In this document: positions 1 to 6,167 of the stretch, piece after piece
How the letters are laid out: every line of letters begins with the position of its first letter
How positions within the stretch are numbered: position 1 is the first letter of the stretch
DNA from: Porticoccaceae bacterium UBA1989
GTDB taxonomy: Bacteria > Pseudomonadota > Gammaproteobacteria > Pseudomonadales > Porticoccaceae
NCBI GenBank assembly: GCA_002335945.1
Contig: DDDD01000055.1
Location: forward strand, 1-26,844
DNA length: 26,844 bases
Reading direction: 5' to 3'
Translations under genes and position numbers: made by a program
The notes under the pieces: model-generated
The model's database searches: none
The model's input: the letters and a program-made list of their open reading frames with translations, nothing else
What the model was told of the DNA's origin: nothing

Positions 1-554
1 CTAGGCACACTGATATGCGCAGGCCCTGCCGGTGAGCCCATGGCAGACATAATAGCAGTGGCCAATTTATGCTCAAACTGGGCGGCATGGGATATAAGCG
101 TGTTATAGCGGGTGCAGTGCTGATACAGGCCGACGGTGTTTATGCCGGTACAGGAAGAATCTTGAATAGCACCTTTACCAAAGGTCGAGATGGCGGTTTG
201 CGCGGTGATCACCAGCATGGGCACATTGTTTTCGTAGGCGGATGCCACGCCGGTAATCATATTGGTGGCGCCTGGCCCTGTAGTGGAACAGCAAACCCCT
301 AGCTTGCCGGTATTGCGGGCATAGCCATCGGCCATAAAGGCAGCACCGGTTTCATGCCGTGCAACAACTGCTCTTACGCCCCCTCGTCGCTCACTGCGCG
401 CTAATGCGTTGTAAAGGGGTTCTATTGCGCCCCCAGGGACGCCAAATACATATTCAACACCTAACTGGTCCAGGTATTCGACTAACAGATCTGCCAATTC
501 AAGCTCTACCAAGGCGGTTGGCACAGGATCAGATCTAACGTCTAAATTTACCAT
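1..554 (-). CDS. Thiamine-diphosphate enzyme, acetolactate synthase-like (N-terminal part)
   Basis: This is a partial gene: 184 codons are open from ATG at 554 to the window edge, with no stop. The translation is the N-terminal pyrimidine-binding domain of ThDP enzymes. VFGVPGGAIEPLYNAL lies at residues 36-51. RHETGAAFMADGYAR lies at 66-80 and holds the conserved cofactor-activating Glu68. GVCCSTTGPGATNMITG lies at 86-102. Full members run about 550-600 aa, so roughly two thirds is missing, including the FAD/DHAP-like middle domain and the diphosphate-binding GDG motif. By family knowledge the closest activity is acetolactate synthase (pyruvate condensation), but GKGAIQDSS at 126-134 differs from the textbook biosynthetic IlvB/IlvI sequence. 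A paralogue or another decarboxylase is therefore possible, and I give no symbol. The start has only a weak, distant AGGA upstream. The gene diverges from the next one. Confidence 0.85.
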   Translation of the reverse strand, partial: MVNLDVRSDPVPTALVELELADLLVEYLDQLGVEYVFGVPGGAIEPLYNALARSERRGGVRAVVARHETGAAFMADGYARNTGKLGVCCSTTGPGATNMITGVASAYENNVPMLVITAQTAISTFGKGAIQDSSCTGINTVGLYQHCTRYNTLISHAAQFEHKLATAIMSAMGSPAGPAHISVP

Positions 555-729
555 TTTTTATTTAGATTCCTATATAAATTAGTAGGTTACGGCGGTTTCC
601 TAATGTTTTTTTCAATTGCATAAAGTAATAGATCAAGGCCTTGGTCTTTTCAATAATAAATCCACCTATTTTTTACCAGAAGCCCAACTTCTACTGATGG
701 CGGTTAGTCATAAATACCAGTCTGTGATC

Positions 730-757
730 TCGACAATCGCTGCCCAGCGGTTACAAT
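730..757 (+). promoter_or_regulatory. Candidate sigma-70 promoter for the VC0807-family gene
   Basis: TCGACA (730-735) and TACAAT (752-757) are 16 bases apart, each one mismatch from consensus. Transcription would start near 764, leaving about 26 bases of leader before the ATG at 790. This argues against translation from the longer open frame that begins at 616. It rests on pattern only. Confidence 0.4.
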
Positions 758-789
758 GCTTTCCCGTTTATTTATCGCCATGTTTTTGT

Positions 790-1521
790 ATGCAAAACCA
801 AGACAGCAGAATAGAAAATAGCCCTCAGGGAAAAGCGCCAGAAAAGCAGGAAAGCTTGCTGTTAAATCTAGCGTTTAATCTGTTGGTGCCAACCCTTGTG
901 TTAACCAAACTCAGCGACCCTGAATTTCTGGGTATTAAGCTTGCGATTGTGGTCGCGCTTTCATTCCCAATTGGTTATGGCATTCATGATTTTTTAACTC
1001 GGGGAAAACTTAACTTTTTTTCTGCGTTAGGTGTTGTCAGCGTTGCGCTCACCGGAGGCATCAGCCTATTGGAGCTGGATGCGATTTACATTGCGATTAA
1101 AGAGGCATCTATTCCTGCAATTTTTGGTGCGGCGACTTTAATTTCTTTAAAAACATCACAGCCGTTAATTCATACCTTTTTACTTAACGATGCAATTTTA
1201 GAAATTCAAAAGATTAATACGGCATTAAAAGATAATGGTCGTAAGCCTGAGTTTGATAAGTTACTGATTAATGCCTCGTGGATTTTGGCGGGATCGTTTT
1301 TCCTTTCTTCCCTACTCAACTATTTACTGGCCGTCATTATTTTGACCGCCGACCCTGGAACTGTTGCCTTCAATGAGCAACTGGGCAAGATGACTGCTCT
1401 GAGTTTTCCGGTGATTGCACTGCCGGCAATGTTGGTGATGATGGGCAACCTTTTTTATCTCTTTAGAGGTATCACTAAGCTCACGGGCATGTCTCTCGAA
1501 GAAATTATCAAGCAAAAATAA
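790..1521 (+). CDS. VC0807 family inner-membrane protein
   Basis: A 243-aa multi-pass membrane protein. It resembles the VC0807 family, which is distantly reminiscent of the YciB/septation-protein-A type; its biochemical role is unknown. Hydrophobic segments are visible near residues 24-41, 47-66, 75-95, 100-125, 165-190 and 205-230. Conserved-looking stretches include LSFPIGYGIHDFL, TGGISLLELDAIYIAIKEA and a C-terminal KLTGMSLEE. The frame is open from 616, but the first 58 codons look non-conserved and a promoter-like pair falls inside them. I therefore start at ATG 790, although no good Shine-Dalgarno sequence precedes it. A YciI-like gene follows 16 bases downstream, echoing the yciB-yciI neighbourhood of many gammaproteobacteria and suggesting an operon. 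Family assignment is from remembered sequence similarity. Confidence 0.75.
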   Translation: MQNQDSRIENSPQGKAPEKQESLLLNLAFNLLVPTLVLTKLSDPEFLGIKLAIVVALSFPIGYGIHDFLTRGKLNFFSALGVVSVALTGGISLLELDAIYIAIKEASIPAIFGAATLISLKTSQPLIHTFLLNDAILEIQKINTALKDNGRKPEFDKLLINASWILAGSFFLSSLLNYLLAVIILTADPGTVAFNEQLGKMTALSFPVIALPAMLVMMGNLFYLFRGITKLTGMSLEEIIKQK

Positions 1522-1537
1522 TTAGGAATAATTAGCT

Positions 1538-1837
1538 ATGTGGTACGCAATTATCAGTGAAGACATCGAAAACAGCTTGGAAAAACGTGGTTTGGCCCGT
1601 CCAGCTCACCTGGATCGTCTACATACTCTTAAAGAAGCTGGCCGCCTACTTATTGCTGGCCCACATCCTGCTATTGATAATAATGAGCCAGGAGACGCAG
1701 GTTTTACGGGTAGCCTAGTGGTTGCTGAATTTGACTCTCTGGACGATGCACAGTCTTGGGCCGATGCGGACCCCTATGTGGCTGGAGGCGTCTATGCCTC
1801 AGTGACGGTTAAGCCGTTTAAGAAGGTATTACCTTAA
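1538..1837 (+). CDS. YciI family protein
   Basis: A 99-aa cytosolic protein of the YciI/YCII-related superfamily (ferredoxin-like alpha/beta fold, E. coli YciI 98 aa). MWYAIISED opens the sequence, RPAHLDRLHTLKEAGRLLIAGP spans residues 21-42 with the conserved His24, and the end has the typical DDAQSWADADPYV...VTVKPFKKV pattern. The physiological role of YciI proteins is unsettled; a His/Asp pair suggests catalysis. An AGGAA lies about 10 bases upstream of the ATG. The gene follows the VC0807-type gene closely. Its stop codon sits within a duplicated 13-base palindrome (see the repeat at 1823-1848). Confidence 0.9.
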   Translation: MWYAIISEDIENSLEKRGLARPAHLDRLHTLKEAGRLLIAGPHPAIDNNEPGDAGFTGSLVVAEFDSLDDAQSWADADPYVAGGVYASVTVKPFKKVLP

Positions 1838-1848
1838 GGTATTACCTT
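1823..1848. repeat. Two tandem copies of a 13-base perfect palindrome at the yciI stop
   Basis: AAGGTATTACCTT occurs at 1823-1835 and again at 1836-1848 with no mismatch. Each copy is itself an inverted repeat (AAGGTA-T-TACCTT). The stop codon of the YciI gene (1835-1837) bridges the two copies. Losing one copy would leave the protein unchanged, because the remaining copy is also followed by AA. No T-tract follows, so it is not a standard intrinsic terminator. Confidence 0.85.
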
Positions 1849-1931
1849 AAAGTTGCTCTAAGTAAGACTGAATTGCGTTAAAATCTCATCAATAGACTCA
1901 AGATAACCTCTGAATAGCCCAATCTCAGGAG

Positions 1932-1960
1932 TTATCATTTACCCTCGATCAGGGTATGAT
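1932..1960 (+). promoter_or_regulatory. Candidate promoter with internal inverted repeat, upstream of the SH3 gene
   Basis: TTATCA (1932-1937), a 17-base spacer and TATGAT (1955-1960). The start of transcription would be near 1967, 25 bases before ATG 1992. The spacer holds ACCCT-CGATC-AGGGT (1941-1955), which could be an operator. A start codon at 1956 would lie inside the -10 element, which supports the choice of 1992. Confidence 0.45.
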
Positions 1961-1991
1961 CGCAGCCAATAAAAACTACTCAAGAAAGCAT

Positions 1992-2771
1992 ATGAACTAT
2001 ATAACCTTATCCCTGACCCTTTTATTGGCCTTGTTTGCCTCAAATGCAACGGCTCAAGACAGCCAGCAAGCGCCTGAAGCCGCTGTTACAGAGGTAGCTG
2101 CGCCGGCAAGCGATGCTGCTGTTATAGAAAAAACTATTGTTATTAATCCTATCGCCATGAAGCCTCAAACACGCTATGTGTCAGATGAGTTTTATGTGCC
2201 ACTTCGTGAAACCCCCTGCCCACGCTGCAAAATAGTACACAGAGGTTTAAAAACTGGTACTAAGTTGAAGCTAATGAGCCTACAAGATGGCTGGGGAATG
2301 GTTAAGACCGATAAAGGTGTTGAGGGCTGGATGGAAGAGCAGTTCCTGTCCGATACCCAAATTGCCCGTGTGCAGCTGGTTAAAGACCAGGCTCTAATGA
2401 AGAAGCTAAAAAGTCGCAATAATCAGCTCGAAAAAGTAATGAGCGAACTTCGCCAGCAATCAAAGTCTTTGCGCGGCAAGCTGGACACCACGAAAGGCAA
2501 CAAAGAAAACCTCAGCCTTGAGTTGACCAATCTGAAAAATATCTCGTCTGACGCCATTGCCATTAATAAGCAAAACCAGGCACTGGTTAAGCAAAACCAT
2601 ATGCTGCAGGGTGAAAATGACGTTCTAAAGGCTAACTTTGACGACCTGCAGAAAGATAAGCGTAACGAATCCTTTCTGTATGGTGGTCTTACCGTGTTTC
2701 TGGGTGCTATCTTAGTGGTACTGATTCCCAAACTGCGCGGACGCAAACGTTTCTCAGAATGGCAGCAGTAA
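1992..2771 (+). CDS. Membrane-anchored SH3-domain/coiled-coil protein (TIGR04211/YgiM type)
   Basis: A 259-aa envelope protein. Order of parts: a signal peptide at residues 1-21 (likely cut after NATA), an Ala/Glu-rich linker at about 22-58, a bacterial SH3 domain at about 60-120, a coiled coil at about 125-225 rich in K/Q/L/N, one membrane helix at about 229-246, and a short basic tail (KLRGRKR). This is the layout of the TIGR04211/YgiM family: a periplasmic SH3 domain on a coiled-coil stalk anchored at the C-terminus. Its function is not established. ATG 1992 is chosen because it starts the signal peptide, has AAGAAAG just upstream and lies 25 bases after a plausible promoter. An oddity is TPCPRC at 74-79, a CxxC where the SH3 loop usually reads like SGPSxxY. 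Confidence 0.85.
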   Translation: MNYITLSLTLLLALFASNATAQDSQQAPEAAVTEVAAPASDAAVIEKTIVINPIAMKPQTRYVSDEFYVPLRETPCPRCKIVHRGLKTGTKLKLMSLQDGWGMVKTDKGVEGWMEEQFLSDTQIARVQLVKDQALMKKLKSRNNQLEKVMSELRQQSKSLRGKLDTTKGNKENLSLELTNLKNISSDAIAINKQNQALVKQNHMLQGENDVLKANFDDLQKDKRNESFLYGGLTVFLGAILVVLIPKLRGRKRFSEWQQ

Positions 2772-2799
2772 ATACTTATAAAGCGTGCGCCCTATAAAA

Positions 2800-2838
2800 A
2801 GCATTGCCTATTAAAGTAAAGAGCATTGCCTTTTAAAG
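2800..2838. repeat. 22-base-period direct repeat upstream of ppiA
   Basis: AGCATTGCCTATTAAAG (2800-2816) recurs as AGCATTGCCTTTTAAAG (2822-2838) with one mismatch. The start-to-start distance is 22 bases, about two helical turns. Degenerate relatives flank it: TATAAAGCG near 2778 and TAAAGAGC near 2879. It lies in the 200-base gap between the SH3 gene and ppiA, which holds no other gene. Function unknown; paired operator sites are one possibility. Confidence 0.7.
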
Positions 2839-2923
2839 AGCGCCAGCTAAATAGTAGCAGTAGAAAATAATGGCCGACTAAAGAGCTGTTTGTTAGAGCA
2901 GCAGTAGCCCATTCACATCCAAG

Positions 2924-2943
2924 CGCCGCAACCCACCGCGGCG
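2924..2943 (+). promoter_or_regulatory. GC hairpin in the ppiA leader
   Basis: CGCCGC (2924-2929) pairs perfectly with GCGGCG (2938-2943) across an 8-base loop. It ends about 15 bases before the Shine-Dalgarno sequence of ppiA. No T-run follows, so it is not an intrinsic terminator. It may be a leader structure or chance. Confidence 0.35.
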
Positions 2944-2971
2944 ATAAGTAAGACATATAAGGAGATACCCT

Positions 2972-3622
2972 GTGAGTCGATCGTTTTATAGTCTAATAGT
3001 TGGCTTGGCAGCCATGGTTGCCCTGAGTATTAGCCATGCCGCCCCCGCAAATCCGCAGGTTTTAATTAAAACTGAAAAAGGCGACATTCTCGTTGAGCTC
3101 TATGCTAGCGAAGCCCCAGTGACTGTCGATAATTTTGTTAAGCACGTGAATAGCTACCATTACGATGGCCTAATTTTTCACCGTGTGATTAATAAGTTCA
3201 TGATTCAAACCGGCGGTTTTACCTTTGATCTAAGTCCTCGCCAGTCTGAGCGACCCACCATTGTTAATGAAGGCCGCAATGGACTGAAAAATAAGCGCGG
3301 CACCCTAGCGATGGCACGAACCAACCATCCAGATAGTGCTCAGGCACAATTTTTCATCAATCATAAATCCAATACGTTTTTGGACTCCTCGGATAAGAAG
3401 TTAGGATACGCGGTGTTTGGCCGAGTTATAGACGGCATGAAGGTTGTCGATGCCATTGCCGAGGTGGAAACAGCCACTAAACAGATGTATCAAGATGTAC
3501 CCGTTGAAGCCATTCGTATTCTTAGTGCTAGACTGTTTAATCCTGAAGCTTGGACGCCCCTGCCTGAAGTGCAGCCTAAGGCAAAAAAACTGTCTTTCGA
3601 GAGACCCGTTCCCATCAAATAA
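2972..3622 (+). CDS. ppiA: Periplasmic peptidyl-prolyl cis-trans isomerase, cyclophilin type
   Basis: A 216-aa cyclophilin that catalyses cis-trans isomerisation of prolyl bonds in exported proteins. The start is GTG, fixed by AAGGAGAT at 2959-2966. Residues 1-23 form a signal peptide (cleavage likely at SHA-AP). The catalytic core is clear: FHRV at 69-72 (Arg71), FMIQTGGF at 76-83, then GTLAMAR, AQFFIN and GYAVFGRVIDGMKVV. The pattern after GGFT matches E. coli PpiA more than cytosolic PpiB. It is about 25 residues longer than PpiA, with a basic, proline-rich tail (VQPKAKKLSFERPVPIK). pdxJ starts 12 bases after its stop, so they are probably co-transcribed even though the functions are unrelated. 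Confidence 0.92.
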   Translation: MSRSFYSLIVGLAAMVALSISHAAPANPQVLIKTEKGDILVELYASEAPVTVDNFVKHVNSYHYDGLIFHRVINKFMIQTGGFTFDLSPRQSERPTIVNEGRNGLKNKRGTLAMARTNHPDSAQAQFFINHKSNTFLDSSDKKLGYAVFGRVIDGMKVVDAIAEVETATKQMYQDVPVEAIRILSARLFNPEAWTPLPEVQPKAKKLSFERPVPIK

Positions 3623-3634
3623 CGCAGTAAACCT

Positions 3635-4381
3635 ATGACCGCTCTGAGTATTAACCTAAACAAAATTGCCCTGATCAGAAATTCTCGAGAGGGCAACTAC
3701 CCTAATGTGGTCGAGCATGCGCAGCTATGCATAGATAATGGCGCGGATGGCATCACCGTTCACCCGCGTCCCGACCAGCGTCATATTCGCCCTAGCGATG
3801 TGCGCGAGCTCGCGGAACTTGTTAGCCCACTAAGCAACGTAGAGTTTAATGTTGAAGGCAATCCCTTCGCCCCTGCTCTGGCTGACTACCCCGGTTTTAT
3901 TGAATTGGTTGAACAGGTCCAACCTGACCAGTGCACATTGGTACCAGACGGTGATGACCAGCTCACCTCTGACCACGGTTTTGATCTCACCAGTTCCGGC
4001 GCGCAACTTAAGCCTATTATTGATCGCCTAAAAGCTCAGGGTATGACCGTCAGTCTGTTTATGGACCCTGATCTTGCACAGATTGAGTTGGCTGCCAGCA
4101 TTGGCGCCGACCGCATTGAACTCTACACCGGACCCTACGCCGCTGCTTGGGGAACCGATGACCTAGAGCCTATTTTCCAGCAGCATCTCGCCGCCGCTGC
4201 CCTCGCCACGTCTTTGGGCATGGGGGTTAATGCAGGCCATGATTTGAATTTGGATAATCTGGCCAAATTCGCCAGTATTCCCAGCTTACTTGAAGTCTCT
4301 ATTGGTCACGCCTTTACCGTCGATTCATTGGCCATGGGTATGGCAAATACAGTGCGTGCATATAAAACATTACTCGGCTAG
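3635..4381 (+). CDS. pdxJ: Pyridoxine 5'-phosphate synthase
   Basis: A 248-aa TIM-barrel enzyme that makes pyridoxine 5'-phosphate from 3-amino-2-oxopropyl phosphate and 1-deoxyxylulose 5-phosphate, the last ring-forming step of DXP-dependent vitamin B6 synthesis. GADGITVHPRPDQRHIR lies at 36-52 and carries His43, Arg45 and His50. Glu70 matches the catalytic Glu of E. coli PdxJ. Later come VSLFMDPD, GADRIELYTGPYA, GVNAGHDLNLDNL (His202) and LEVSIGHA. It differs from the usual gammaproteobacterial PdxJ: it begins SINLNKIALIRNSR instead of the G-V-N-I-D-H-I type, and reads VHPRPDQRHI and VEFNVEGNP. From memory these fit the PdxJ type seen in Bacteroidetes. It is also not beside recO/acpS here. 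Function is secure; the origin is inference. Confidence 0.93.
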   Translation: MTALSINLNKIALIRNSREGNYPNVVEHAQLCIDNGADGITVHPRPDQRHIRPSDVRELAELVSPLSNVEFNVEGNPFAPALADYPGFIELVEQVQPDQCTLVPDGDDQLTSDHGFDLTSSGAQLKPIIDRLKAQGMTVSLFMDPDLAQIELAASIGADRIELYTGPYAAAWGTDDLEPIFQQHLAAAALATSLGMGVNAGHDLNLDNLAKFASIPSLLEVSIGHAFTVDSLAMGMANTVRAYKTLLG

Positions 4382-4389
4382 GCTTAACC

Positions 4390-5280
4390 ATGCCTAGCAA
4401 TCTCTCAACTTTAACGCTGTCTTGTATCGGTGCTGGTCGCCTGGGTAAGACCCTGTGCCGACTGTTCTCCGACACTGTCTCTATTGGCCAGATTATTAAT
4501 TCCAGCACCGCATCCGCACAGCTGGCCGCAGGCTTTATTGGAGCCGGTCAGGGGCAAGGCGATTACGCTGAACTGCAGCCCGCCGACATCTGGTTGATCG
4601 CTACGCCAGATGACAGTATTCAGTTGGCCAGTGAGGCATTGAAAAATGCTGGGGTACTTCGCAAAGGCGATACCGTTTTTCATTGCAGCGGCTCTTTAAG
4701 TGCCGAGGTGTTAGGCCTCGACAACTGCCCTACCGCCTCAGTACACCCTATTCATAGTTTTGCCGATCCGGAGAAATCCATAAAGCGCTTTGCGGGCACT
4801 GCCTGCGGCATTGAAGGGGATCCAGATGCCGTGGCCCTATTAGATACATTGTTTCGACACATTGGTGCCGAACCCTTTGCCATAGCCAGCGAACACAAGT
4901 CTCTCTATCATGCGGCCACCGTACTTACCTGCAACTATTTGGTTAGCCTGCTCGAGCTGGGCAAGCAGATGTTAACCGCAGCCGGTGTCGAAACTAACAA
5001 CCAGACAGGTGCTAGCAACCCTCTCGAACCCCTTATTCGCCAAACCGTCGATAATTACCTGAGTACCGATGCCGTAAGCGCCCTAACCGGCCCCATCGCT
5101 CGGGGCGATAGCCGCACGATTGAAGCCCATTTAAGGGCACTACAGAATCAGCCGGATCTTTGGCAGCAGGTTTATTGTGCTCTGGGGAATGCAACAGTGC
5201 CCATATCGGCAAAGCAGGGTCAGGCATCCGCTGATGACCTACACAGTATTTCCGCTTTATTACAGTCAGACAGAAAATAA
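4390..5280 (+). CDS. Rossmann-like and DUF2520 domain protein
   Basis: A 296-aa protein of the two-domain family with an NAD(P)-binding N-terminus (F420-oxidoreductase/ProC-like) and a helical DUF2520 C-terminus. CIGAGRLGKTL at 12-22 contains the GxGxxG dinucleotide loop. IATPDDSI, HCSGSLSAEVL and SVHPIHSFADP follow, and SALTGPIARGDSRTIEAHL is the hallmark of the C-terminal domain. Members resemble ketopantoate and pyrroline-carboxylate reductases, but their substrate is not established. The gene starts 8 bases after pdxJ and is followed one base later by the methyltransferase gene, so it is part of a tight operon. No catalytic claim beyond a likely dehydrogenase fold. Confidence 0.85.
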   Translation: MPSNLSTLTLSCIGAGRLGKTLCRLFSDTVSIGQIINSSTASAQLAAGFIGAGQGQGDYAELQPADIWLIATPDDSIQLASEALKNAGVLRKGDTVFHCSGSLSAEVLGLDNCPTASVHPIHSFADPEKSIKRFAGTACGIEGDPDAVALLDTLFRHIGAEPFAIASEHKSLYHAATVLTCNYLVSLLELGKQMLTAAGVETNNQTGASNPLEPLIRQTVDNYLSTDAVSALTGPIARGDSRTIEAHLRALQNQPDLWQQVYCALGNATVPISAKQGQASADDLHSISALLQSDRK

Positions 5281-5281
5281 T

Positions 5282-6067
5282 ATGAGTAAATCAAACCCTC
5301 CATCACAGCGCGCTGACAGTGCCGAATACCTCCAGCGTAAATCATTTTTTGATCAGCTGATAACCGTTTATGGCCGCAAGCCTGTGGTAGAAATACTTCA
5401 GGACCAGAGCCTGAAAATCTATCGCGTACATCTCGCTGATTCCAATCGCGGTGGCGGCATTATTGATGAGATTACTCAGTTAGCAGCCAAGCGTAATATT
5501 GAAGTCTGTTTTCATAGCCGCGCGGGGCTGTCCCGTATTTCACGCAACAGCAAACAGGATCAAGGCGCTGCCTGTGACATTCACTGTCCCGGTTACCTGC
5601 CCTATAAGCAGGCACTAGAAACCAATCTCTCGGGCACATTGATTGCTCTAGATGGCGTGACCAACCCACAGAATCTGGGCATGATTATTCGCAGTGTTAC
5701 CGCCAGTCCCGCCTATGGTTTATTACTGCCTAGCAAGGGCACCGCTGATATCTCACCTCTAGTGATTAAGGCCAGTGCTGGCACCTTATTTAAAGGACAC
5801 ATTTTACGCTGTGACTCGCTGTTAACGGCTCTTAAAGACTTTCAACAGCAGGGCTATGAGATATGCACATTGTCTTCTCATGAGGCCACGCCCATCACTG
5901 AATTTGTACCCACTGGGCCAGTTATTTTTGTACTGGGCAATGAGTCTGAAGGGGTGAGTAAAGAGATAGCGGCGCTGAGTGATCACCGTATTGGTATTCC
6001 TATGGCGAATGGGGTTGAGTCTCTGAATGTTGCCGTTACTGCGGCGTTGATTGCATTCAATCTTTAG
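5282..6067 (+). CDS. TrmH/SpoU family RNA 2'-O-methyltransferase
   Basis: A 261-aa knotted (SPOUT) methyltransferase using S-adenosylmethionine. The N-terminal part (about 25-105) looks like the small substrate-binding domain (GRKPVVEIL, IYRVHLAD). The catalytic domain shows all three SpoU motifs: TNPQNLGMIIRS at 127-138 with Asn and Arg, VIFVLGNESEGV at 214-225, and IPMANGVESLNVAVTAA at 239-255. It most resembles the rRNA Gm-methylase (RlmB-like) branch, but the exact RNA target cannot be read from sequence. The start is taken at ATG 5282, one base after the previous stop; the frame is open further upstream inside the DUF2520 gene but has no support there. It is the last gene of the rightward operon and converges on the MFS gene. 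Confidence 0.88.
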   Translation: MSKSNPPSQRADSAEYLQRKSFFDQLITVYGRKPVVEILQDQSLKIYRVHLADSNRGGGIIDEITQLAAKRNIEVCFHSRAGLSRISRNSKQDQGAACDIHCPGYLPYKQALETNLSGTLIALDGVTNPQNLGMIIRSVTASPAYGLLLPSKGTADISPLVIKASAGTLFKGHILRCDSLLTALKDFQQQGYEICTLSSHEATPITEFVPTGPVIFVLGNESEGVSKEIAALSDHRIGIPMANGVESLNVAVTAALIAFNL

Positions 6068-6128
6068 TAGGCTCAGGGTTCATTGTTACGAGAAGCTGAG
6101 GGCTCTTTATTATGGGCAGCTCAGGGCT

Positions 6129-6167
6129 GGCGGCATTACAAAAAAGCTAGGCTTCTGTAATGTCGCC
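6129..6167. repeat. Long imperfect inverted repeat between convergent genes
   Basis: GGCGGCATTACA (6129-6140) pairs with TGTAATGTCGCC (6156-6167) at 11 of 12 positions. The loop itself can fold further through AAGC/GCTT. The right arm lies inside the last codons of the MFS gene. Neither strand has a T-run after the stem, so a classic Rho-independent terminator is not supported. It could still stabilise 3' ends or slow polymerase between the two converging units. Confidence 0.6.

Noticed and set aside
616..789. N-terminal extension of the VC0807-family protein
   Set aside because: The 58 extra residues look random, contain no family sequence, and overlap a promoter-like pair; the conserved protein begins at 790.
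2924..2943. CGCCGC/GCGGCG hairpin as an intrinsic terminator or riboswitch
   Set aside because: No T-run and no further conserved structure; kept only as a possible leader hairpin.
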